This document shows positions 47,149 to 53,547 of a DNA stretch of 53,547 nt, one piece after another (the first letter of the stretch is position 1; each line of letters starts with the position of its first letter). The notes under the pieces are model-generated. The model made no database searches. It was not told where the DNA came from and saw only the letters and a list, made by a program, of their open reading frames with translations. A program made the translations under genes and the position numbers. The stretch spans positions 1-53,547 of the forward strand of contig CAXTIG010000048.1 of the NCBI GenBank assembly GCA_964244295.1, given 5' to 3'. The DNA comes from JAJAZB01 sp964244295. GTDB taxonomy: Bacteria > Bacteroidota > Bacteroidia > Cytophagales > Spirosomataceae.

Positions 47149-50039
47149 AAGTACAAATTCCGCTCCGAGTACACCTGCCGGAAGTAGTCGTCGCTGAGGT
47201 CGTCGATGAAGTAAATCGCTTCGCCGGTGGATTTCATTTCGGGGCCGAGTTCCTTGTTGACGTTCGGGAATTTGTTGAACGAAAACACCGGCACCTTGAT
47301 GGCGTAGCCTTTTTTCACCGGCTTGAAATCGAAATCTTTCACTTTTTTGTCGCCCAGCATCACCTTCGTGGCGTAGTTGACGTAGGGTTCCTGGTAGGCT
47401 TTGCAGATAAACGGCACCGTGCGCGAGGCGCGGGGGTTGGCCTCGATGATGTACACGATTTCGTTTTTGATGGCAAACTGAATGTTGATCAGCCCCACCG
47501 TACGCAGCGCCAGCGCGATTTTGCGGGTGTGCGCCTCGATTTGCTGAATCACGTTCTCGCTCAAATCGAAGGGCGGCAGCACGGCGTAGGAGTCGCCGGA
47601 GTGGATGCCCGCCGGTTCGATGTGCTCCATGATGCCGATGATGTACACGTCTTCGCCGTCGCAGATGGCGTCGGCTTCGGCTTCGATGGCGTTTTCGAGA
47701 AAGTGGTCGAGCAGGATTTTATTACCGGGAATGTCGCGCAGGATGTCCACCACGTGCTGTTCCAGTTCTTCTTCGTTGATCACGATTTTCATGCTCTGCC
47801 CGCCCAGCACGTAGCTGGGCCGCACCAGCAGCGGGTAGCCCAACGCCCGGCCCACCTCGGCGGCGTGGTCGGCGGTATCGACGGTGTCGAATTGGGGATA
47901 AGGAATGTCGTTTTCCTTCAGCAGCGTCGAAAAATGCCCCCGGTCTTCGGCCAGGTCGAGCGCTTCGTAACTCGTGCCCAGGATTTTGATGCCGTATTTG
48001 TGGAGTTTTTCGGCCAGTTTCAGCGCCGTTTGCCCGCCGAGTTGCACGATCACACCCTCCGGTTTTTCGTGCTGGATGATGTCGTACACGTGCTCCCAGA
48101 ACACGGGTTCAAAGTACAGCTTGTCGGAAATGTCGGGGTCGGTCGAGACGGTTTCGGGGTTTGAGTTGATCATGATCGTCTCGTAACCCGCCTCCTTCGC
48201 CGCCAGTACGCCATGCACGCAGGAGTAGTCGAACTCGATGCCCTGCCCGATGCGGTTGGGACCGGAGCCGAGCACGACCACTTTTTTGCGGGGGCTGGAA
48301 ACGGATTCGTTGGCCTCTAACTTCCCGGAAGAATTCCATTCCGGGTTTAACCGGTCGGCGCTCCGATTCCGGGAAGTTTCGTCCTCCGCCGAAAACGTCG
48401 AATAGTAGTAAGGCGTCTTCGCCTCGAACTCCGCCGCGCAGGTATCCACCAGTTTGTAGATCCGCTTGATACCCAGTTCGGTACGTTTGTCGTACACCTG
48501 GCTTTCCTTGCAGTCGAGCATGAAGGCGATTTGCCGGTCGGCGAAGCCTTTCACTTTCGCTTCCTGCATCAACTCCCTCGGAATCGAGTCGAGGGTGTAT
48601 TTCGCAATCTCGATCTCCAACTGCACCAACTCCTCCACCTGGTAGAGAAACCACTTGTCGATTTTGGTCAGCTTCTGAATCGTGCGGAACGAAATGCCCG
48701 CCTTGAACGCGTCGTAAATGTGGAAGAGTCGGTTCCAGCTTGGGTTGGCGAGGCTTTTCAGAATCGCGTCCTGGTCGGTGAGGCCCTTGCCGTCGGCCCC
48801 CATGCCGTTGCGCTTGATTTCGAGCGACTGACAGGCTTTCTGGAGGGCTTCCTGGAAATTCCGCCCGATGCCCATCGCCTCGCCCACCGACTTCATTTGC
48901 AGGCCCAACTGCTTGTTGGCCCCTTTGAACTTGTCGAAATTCCAGCGCGGCACCTTCACGATGACGTAGTCGATGGCCGGTTCAAAAAACGCCGAGGTGC
49001 TGCCGGTAATCGGGTTCGTCAGTTCGTCGAGGTTGTAGCCAATCGCCATTTTCGCCGCGATTTTGGCAATCGGGTAGCCAGTGGCCTTCGAGGCGAGCGC
49101 CGACGATCGGCTCACCCGGGGGTTGATTTCGATGCAGATGATGTCGTCGTTTTCGGGGTTGACCGAAAACTGGATGTTGCAACCCCCGGCAAACTGCCCG
49201 ATGCCCGCCATCGCTTTGATGGCGAGGTTGCGCATTTGCTGGTAGAGCGTATCGGGCAGGGTCATGGCCGGGGCGACGGTGATGGAGTCGCCGGTGTGGA
49301 TGCCCATCGGGTCGAAGTTTTCGATGGAGCAGACGATGATGAAATTGCCCGCGCCGTCGCGCAGCAATTCCAGTTCGTATTCTTTCCAACCCGAAATACT
49401 CTGCTCGACCAGCACCTCGTGAACCGGCGAGGCGTGCAAGCCCCGGTTGAGCAGCTCGTCAAAGTCTTTGGCTTCGTTGGCAAACCCGCCGCCCGTACCA
49501 CCGAGGGTGAACGAAGGCCGAATCACGAGCGGAAACCCGATCTCCTGGGCGATTTCCTTGCCTTCGAGAAACGACCGCGCCGTGCGGCCCTTGCACACGC
49601 CGATGCCCAGTTCGAGCATTTTGAGGCGGAATTTCTCGCGGTCTTCGGTGGTTTCGATGGCCTTGATGTCCACCCCGATGATGCCCACCCCGTACTTTTT
49701 CCAAACCCCCGCCTGCTCGCAGTCGATGGCCAGGTTGAGCGCCGTCTGGCCGCCCATCGTGGGCAGCACGGCGTCGATGGGGCGGCCCATCTCCTGGTGT
49801 TTCTTCAGAATTTCAACGATGGATTTTTTCTCCAAGGGCAGCAGGTACACGTGGTCGGCAGTGACCGGGTCGGTCATGATCGTGGCCGGATTGGAGTTGA
49901 TGAGGGCCACTTCGATGCCCTCTTCGCGCAGCGAGCGGGCGGCCTGGGTGCCGGCGTAGTCGAATTCGCAGGCCTGGCCGATGATGATGGGGCCGGAGCC
50001 GATGATCAGAACGGATTGAATCGCGGGATTTTTGGGCAT
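47139..50039 (-). CDS. carB: Carbamoyl-phosphate synthase large subunit, lacking the allosteric domain
   Basis: The 966-residue enzyme joins ammonia, bicarbonate and ATP. Both ATP-grasp halves are present: LIIGSGPIIIGQACEFDYAG starts the first and VVLGSGPNRIGQGIEFDYSC the second, each with its GGTGGGFAN-like or SGDSYAVLPP motifs. The protein ends at GPEMKSTGEAIYFIDDLSDD and about 15 more residues, so the C-terminal MGS-like regulatory domain of the 1073-residue E. coli enzyme is absent. A 60-bp palindrome adds about 20 residues near residue 560. The start MPKNPAIQS at 50039 fits the family; the frame is open to 50087. carA lies at 23992, on the other strand. Confidence 0.95.
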   Translation of the reverse strand: MPKNPAIQSVLIIGSGPIIIGQACEFDYAGTQAARSLREEGIEVALINSNPATIMTDPVTADHVYLLPLEKKSIVEILKKHQEMGRPIDAVLPTMGGQTALNLAIDCEQAGVWKKYGVGIIGVDIKAIETTEDREKFRLKMLELGIGVCKGRTARSFLEGKEIAQEIGFPLVIRPSFTLGGTGGGFANEAKDFDELLNRGLHASPVHEVLVEQSISGWKEYELELLRDGAGNFIIVCSIENFDPMGIHTGDSITVAPAMTLPDTLYQQMRNLAIKAMAGIGQFAGGCNIQFSVNPENDDIICIEINPRVSRSSALASKATGYPIAKIAAKMAIGYNLDELTNPITGSTSAFFEPAIDYVIVKVPRWNFDKFKGANKQLGLQMKSVGEAMGIGRNFQEALQKACQSLEIKRNGMGADGKGLTDQDAILKSLANPSWNRLFHIYDAFKAGISFRTIQKLTKIDKWFLYQVEELVQLEIEIAKYTLDSIPRELMQEAKVKGFADRQIAFMLDCKESQVYDKRTELGIKRIYKLVDTCAAEFEAKTPYYYSTFSAEDETSRNRSADRLNPEWNSSGKLEANESVSSPRKKVVVLGSGPNRIGQGIEFDYSCVHGVLAAKEAGYETIMINSNPETVSTDPDISDKLYFEPVFWEHVYDIIQHEKPEGVIVQLGGQTALKLAEKLHKYGIKILGTSYEALDLAEDRGHFSTLLKENDIPYPQFDTVDTADHAAEVGRALGYPLLVRPSYVLGGQSMKIVINEEELEQHVVDILRDIPGNKILLDHFLENAIEAEADAICDGEDVYIIGIMEHIEPAGIHSGDSYAVLPPFDLSENVIQQIEAHTRKIALALRTVGLINIQFAIKNEIVYIIEANPRASRTVPFICKAYQEPYVNYATKVMLGDKKVKDFDFKPVKKGYAIKVPVFSFNKFPNVNKELGPEMKSTGEAIYFIDDLSDDYFRQVYSERNLYLSR
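48319..48378. repeat. 60-bp palindrome inserted in frame in carB
   Basis: AACTTCCCGGAA (48319-48330) and TTCCGGGAAGTT (48367-48378) are perfect 12-bp arms. The 36-base middle holds two further CCGGG/TCCGG-type words. In the protein the region reads SRNRSADRLNPEWNSSGKLE, between the two synthetase halves. The length is a multiple of three, so the reading frame is kept. Confidence 0.9.
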
Positions 50040-50088
50040 GACTGGGAAAGACCGGACGGCAAGCCGCCGAAGCGTGGAAAAAATCACG

Positions 50089-50096
50089 CAAAGGTA
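50089..50096 (-). promoter_or_regulatory. Candidate -7 element of carB
   Basis: TACCTTTG on the minus strand matches TAnnTTTG and lies 50 bases before the carB ATG. No -33 partner is clear. Confidence 0.45.
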
Positions 50097-50449
50097 GGGG
50101 AAGCGGGGAAAATGGGAAGGGCAGGCGTAAAAAAAGCGCGGCCGCTTCCCCGACGTTTACTGCTTGCCCGTTCACGGGGAAAGGCCGCTGGGATCAGTGC
50201 TGAGGCTCGCCGGGGCGCGAGTAGTTGGAAGGTGGAGCCGCCTTCATTTGCGAAATTGGATATCCAGAAAAGCCGCCAACTTGTGGTGCGGATATCCTGA
50301 AAATAAACAGGAAGCAATGTTTGGAATTGGCAAACTAAACCTACACTTTTCGCAAAGTTAATTCCCTCTTAAAACCGCCCCCGCCAAACCCCCTTTCTGC
50401 CCGCCGCGTTTACACGCCCCCGTTTCACGCAGTTTTCAATTTCCTTGCT
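50097..50449. other. Gene-free stretch between carB and the DUF6252 gene
   Basis: The region holds a GGATATCC word twice (50268-50275 and 50291-50298) with a short sequence between, and a small hairpin GAAGG/CCTTC near 50229-50246. An ORF on the minus strand at 50084-50317 has no resemblance to known proteins. The sequence changes from GC-rich to mixed composition near 50250. No RNA gene was recognised. Confidence 0.4.
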
Positions 50450-51019
50450 ATGAAAAAGCCGTTTCTGCGCCTTCCGGGGCTGCTGAGTGTTCTCGCTTTG
50501 CTTTTATTTTCTACCTGCCAAAAGGACAAGCTTCCGCCAGAGACGCAGGAAGGGAAGAATACGTTTGGATGTAAGATCAATGGGAAAAATTGGGTACCAG
50601 ACGGTGGCCCAGGGTTTGCGGGCGCTAAACCGATTTCAGGAGGGTTTGTAGTCATGTATGATGAACAAAAAAAGGAATTCGTCGCAATAGAAATTAAGGC
50701 AAATTCAAGTAATGGGGAGACCGTCGGTTTCTATCTAAGTACTCATTTGATAGGAAATTATGATCTAAATGCAGATACTCCAATAAAACCGTTTTCATTC
50801 ACACCTAAAAACTATGGATTGTATTTTTCCGAATCTAAATCCCAATATGTAACTAATTCCAAAGCAACTGGTATTGTTACAGTTACTCAATCTGGTCTTT
50901 CAAAAACGGGCATTATTTCTGGCACTTTTTCATTTCGCTGCTCCAATGTTAAGAATCCTAATGAGACAGTAGAGATAACCAACGGTCGGTTTGACATTAA
51001 TGTAAGAACGCTTCGCTAA
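50450..51019 (+). CDS. DUF6252 lipoprotein
   Basis: The 189-residue protein has a signal peptide ending in the lipobox FSTC (Cys23). The mature part begins QKDKLPPETQEGKNTFGCKI and has NGKNWVP and the ending NETVEITNGRFDINV, the pattern that I know from DUF6252 proteins. The sequence is beta-rich and probably a surface-exposed domain. The AT content is higher than in nearby carB. The function is unknown. It lies 28 bases before the secreted hydrolase gene and may be co-transcribed with it. Confidence 0.8.
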   Translation: MKKPFLRLPGLLSVLALLLFSTCQKDKLPPETQEGKNTFGCKINGKNWVPDGGPGFAGAKPISGGFVVMYDEQKKEFVAIEIKANSSNGETVGFYLSTHLIGNYDLNADTPIKPFSFTPKNYGLYFSESKSQYVTNSKATGIVTVTQSGLSKTGIISGTFSFRCSNVKNPNETVEITNGRFDINVRTLR

Positions 51020-51047
51020 CCTATTAACCTCTCAATCTCTAATTTCT

Positions 51048-53547
51048 ATGAAAAAGCTTTTACTGACGCTGCTCAGCAGCGTAGGGCTGTGCTTTGCCCT
51101 TTTCGCTCAAAGCGAGTACACCAAAGCCGTCGATGAGGCCCTGAAAAATCTGGATTTATCGGGGGTAAACAGCGGTATTCTTTACGACCGGGTGTTCCCT
51201 TCGGCTCAACTCAGTACCTTTTCGGCCAGCGATACGTCAAACTACGGGCATTTTCTACAGGCTCACGCCGAGTTGTACAATGCCACTTATTCCCGAAACC
51301 TGCACCTAAAGCCTGAACAATTCAAGGGCTTGATCAAGGAAAGCCACCGAAACGGTATCATTCCAGTTGGCATATTGGCTTCGGCTTTTCACAAACTAAA
51401 CTTTGATGCCCTGGAAGACGATGGCTCAGGACATTACCGCGTGAAGCCTGGATGGTCAGGCCCAATCGTTCAACTTCAGCAAAGCAATGTCGCGGCGCTG
51501 CTTGGAAAGGCAACTTTCAGTGGTACGGTTAAACTGCAATTGCCCCGTTGGTCTGCCTTAACCATGAACCGGGGAGCAGCCATTTCGTTTGTACAAGTAA
51601 ACTTTGGTGGAGAAACCAAAATCCTGATTCCGGGTGGGTCGGTGGTCGAGTTTCGCCCGACTTCGACGGGGAATCAAGTGCTGGTAATGACCGTCCAACT
51701 CAGCAACGGTACGTCATTTACGACTCGATCTGCCATTCAGGTAGCGGTTGCTTTCTGCGAGATATGTCGCCCGATCAATCCATTTGACCCGATCTACCTC
51801 GCTCAGTTTCCGAGATTTGATTTTGCCCGCATCGATTCTACCCGGATAACAGCGGATGTTGCCTTTCAAGGCTATAAAGAGCAGTCTCCCGGTTTTGGGC
51901 AGGGCGATGTAATCACTTTTTACGCGGAAGGTCGAGACAAATTACAAAAGCCAATCATCATTCTGGATGGCTTCGATCCAGAAGATAGCCGTCCCGGTCA
52001 TTACGGAATTTACGGCGATAAATTAACGTATTTGGACGGAATTGATTTACGAAATCTTGGGGATAATCTCCGACGAGGTACCAATGGTTTTGAAAACAAC
52101 AAACACGATGTCATTATCCTCAACTTTCCGGTTTACCGAACGAGTTCGTGTCGAATGGAGGAAGTATGCACCCGCCGGGAATTCGGCCAGACCAAAGACC
52201 AGGTCTTTTGTCTGGAAAGTCAAGTGGTAGAAGTTTGTAGCGATGTCGAGCGGGATGGTGGTGCCGATTACATCGAACGCAACGCAATGGTACTGGTGAA
52301 GCTCCTTCAAATGGTGAATCAGCAGTTGCAGGTCAATGGTTCTTCAGAGAAAATTGTACTTGTTGGTCCAAGCATGGGTGGGCTGATTTCCCGGTACGCC
52401 CTGCGGTACATGGAGACCCGCAGCATGAATCACAATACCAAACTATGGGTGTCGTTCGACAGCCCGCACCTTGGAGCGAATATCCCCATTGGCGTACAAT
52501 CGGCGGTCGAGTATTTCGTCAATGGCTTGGGAATCGAAAGTGCCAGAGGCGGGCTTGGCCGCTTGAGTTCCCCAGCGGCCCGACAAATGCTGCTCCACCA
52601 TTATACTGCTTATGCAAATCCGCCAGCGGGAGTTGACCCGGAAATTCCAACCGGTGCGCCAGAATTTCGGGCTCGATTCGTGAAGTCTATCGACAGTCTC
52701 GGTTTCCCACAAGCTCCTTGCCTACGCAGCATCGCCCTCAACAACGGTAGTAAAAACGGGACAGGTCAGGGTTTTCCTGCCTGTGCAGAAGCCTTGCGAA
52801 TTCGAGCCCGGTTAACAAATTCTGGTGCGTTAACTTGTTTGGGTGTTGGATTTGGGACTGGTACAGGAATAGGATGTTTATTTGGACCCGTCGGTTGTTT
52901 TGTGGGGGGTCTTCTTGGAGCTTCATCCTGCGCTGCTGGACGGGATCGCGTGCTGGAAGCGCAGGTATACACAAGTCCAGCCAACACAGATCGGTGTTTG
53001 GTAATGCGAAAAACCCTGACGGTTTTCGGTTTTGGTCGGGCCGAACGTTATGCCAAAGGACGGGGGGCTAATCAAGGGAGTCTTGATTTATTACCCGGCG
53101 GCTGGTTCGATGTCTTGGAAGTAGTCGCGAAAGAAAGTCGGGATGATTATTGGCTATATCGGATAGAAGCCTTCCGAAGTTTCCCCCACCCCGCCTTCAT
53201 TCCTACCGTCAGTTCCTTTGCCCTCAACGATTTCAGTAGCCGAAACTGGGCCAGTGCCGTCAATGATTTTAACCTGAACAACGCACGGTCGAGAACGCCC
53301 TTCGATGCCATCCACGCCCCAGACGGGAACGAAGACCACGTCACCGTCACCACCGAAGGCGTTAATTTTCTCAAATTGCAATTGGGGTATGCCGACGAGC
53401 AGCAAACCTGCACTCCCCCCACCGCCCCCCCGGCTGCTACACCCTCCAAGCCAAGCACTCCAACAAATTCATCCAGCCCGAAGGGGCCAACGCCGGTGCC
53501 CGCCTGCGGCAGCAGGATGCCACCGGGCAGACGAATCAAATCTTCAA
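51048..53547 (+). CDS. Secreted alpha/beta hydrolase with a C-terminal ricin-type domain (runs off the window)
   Basis: The protein begins MKKLLLTLLSSVGLCFALFA with a signal peptide ending near AQS. After a region of about 260 residues, an alpha/beta hydrolase domain starts near KPIIILDGFDPEDSR. The nucleophile elbow is GPSMGG with Ser442, followed by a lid and YDSPHLG-like FDSPHLGAN. A Cys-rich, Gly-rich hydrophobic stretch lies at about residues 605-640. The frame stays open to the window end, but the final about 40 residues are a low-complexity Thr/Pro/Ser stretch. In the +2 frame from 53432 the sequence reads GCYTLQAKHSNKFIQPEGAN, a ricin-type beta-trefoil start. A one-base loss in the C-runs at 53415-53431 would explain this. 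Lipase or esterase of the PGAP1-like group is a possible role. Confidence 0.8.
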   Translation, partial: MKKLLLTLLSSVGLCFALFAQSEYTKAVDEALKNLDLSGVNSGILYDRVFPSAQLSTFSASDTSNYGHFLQAHAELYNATYSRNLHLKPEQFKGLIKESHRNGIIPVGILASAFHKLNFDALEDDGSGHYRVKPGWSGPIVQLQQSNVAALLGKATFSGTVKLQLPRWSALTMNRGAAISFVQVNFGGETKILIPGGSVVEFRPTSTGNQVLVMTVQLSNGTSFTTRSAIQVAVAFCEICRPINPFDPIYLAQFPRFDFARIDSTRITADVAFQGYKEQSPGFGQGDVITFYAEGRDKLQKPIIILDGFDPEDSRPGHYGIYGDKLTYLDGIDLRNLGDNLRRGTNGFENNKHDVIILNFPVYRTSSCRMEEVCTRREFGQTKDQVFCLESQVVEVCSDVERDGGADYIERNAMVLVKLLQMVNQQLQVNGSSEKIVLVGPSMGGLISRYALRYMETRSMNHNTKLWVSFDSPHLGANIPIGVQSAVEYFVNGLGIESARGGLGRLSSPAARQMLLHHYTAYANPPAGVDPEIPTGAPEFRARFVKSIDSLGFPQAPCLRSIALNNGSKNGTGQGFPACAEALRIRARLTNSGALTCLGVGFGTGTGIGCLFGPVGCFVGGLLGASSCAAGRDRVLEAQVYTSPANTDRCLVMRKTLTVFGFGRAERYAKGRGANQGSLDLLPGGWFDVLEVVAKESRDDYWLYRIEAFRSFPHPAFIPTVSSFALNDFSSRNWASAVNDFNLNNARSRTPFDAIHAPDGNEDHVTVTTEGVNFLKLQLGYADEQQTCTPPTAPPAATPSKPSTPTNSSSPKGPTPVPACGSRMPPGRRIKSS

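Noticed and set aside
48531..50300. Plus-strand ORF of 589 codons opposite carB
   Set aside because: carB is complete on the other strand; the ORF has no recognisable motif.
50084..50317. Minus-strand ORF upstream of carB
   Set aside because: It covers the carB promoter region and repeat words; no homology was recognised.

Overview
This window is a chromosomal segment of a Bacteroidota bacterium, most likely a Cytophagales member near Spirosomataceae. That placement is inferred from the gene content and order: secY-map-infA-rpmJ inside the ribosomal cluster, rplQ followed by carA, families such as DUF4249, DUF4834, DUF6252 and DUF4394, and promoters of the TTTG-N19/21-TAnnTTTG type. The DNA is GC-rich except for two short AT-rich patches near 1-240 and 3190-4250. 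No tRNA, rRNA, CRISPR array or insertion sequence was found.

Left end (1-7275). A truncated DUF4249 fragment is followed by a peptide-export cassette. It holds a C39-peptidase ABC exporter broken by repeat insertions and frameshifts, a 60-residue double-glycine-leader peptide gene with its own promoter and terminator, an AT-rich lipoprotein gene and an HlyD-type adaptor. A GH32 beta-fructosidase lipoprotein with flanking terminators closes this part.

Ribosomal cluster (7.78-23.9 kb). A promoter starts a long S10-spc-alpha cluster: rplC-rplD-rplW-rplB-rpsS-rplV-rpsC-rplP-rpmC-rpsQ-rplN-rplX-rplE-rpsN-rpsH-rplF-rplR-rpsE-rpmD-rplO-secY-map-infA-rpmJ-rpsM-rpsK-rpsD-rpoA-rplQ. rpsJ is absent from the head. 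A second promoter lies before rpsH, a terminator-like hairpin lies before rpoA, and a terminator follows rplQ. rpmD and rpmJ are too short for many gene finders. S3 and L17 carry long C-terminal tails.

Metabolic region (24-53.5 kb). carA is followed by a minus-strand block (eno, FtsB/DivIC-like protein, low-molecular-weight phosphatase, PD-(D/E)XK-like protein, gpmI, lipoprotein). Then come a rhodanese, a Kup potassium transporter, a sugar-acid catabolic pair (FAH-family dehydratase and ketoglutaric semialdehyde dehydrogenase), an NAD-dependent epimerase, MoxR, DUF486, prmC, a nucleotidyltransferase-like protein, DUF4834, a Nudix hydrolase, a Wzi-like outer-membrane protein, a DUF4394 lipoprotein, three Uma2-family genes, an aldo/keto reductase, carB, a DUF6252 lipoprotein and a secreted alpha/beta hydrolase that runs off the right edge.

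The most striking feature is a family of stem-loops made of tandem heptanucleotide words. The word differs from site to site, but the two arms at one site usually match. Ten of them fill spacers inside the ribosomal cluster, starting just after a stop codon and, in six cases, ending within 2-8 bases of the next start codon. Related repeats are inserted into coding sequence: heptamers in prmC, a 60-bp palindrome in carB, and two palindromes in the C39 exporter gene. All calls were made by reading the sequence; no database search or folding program was run.
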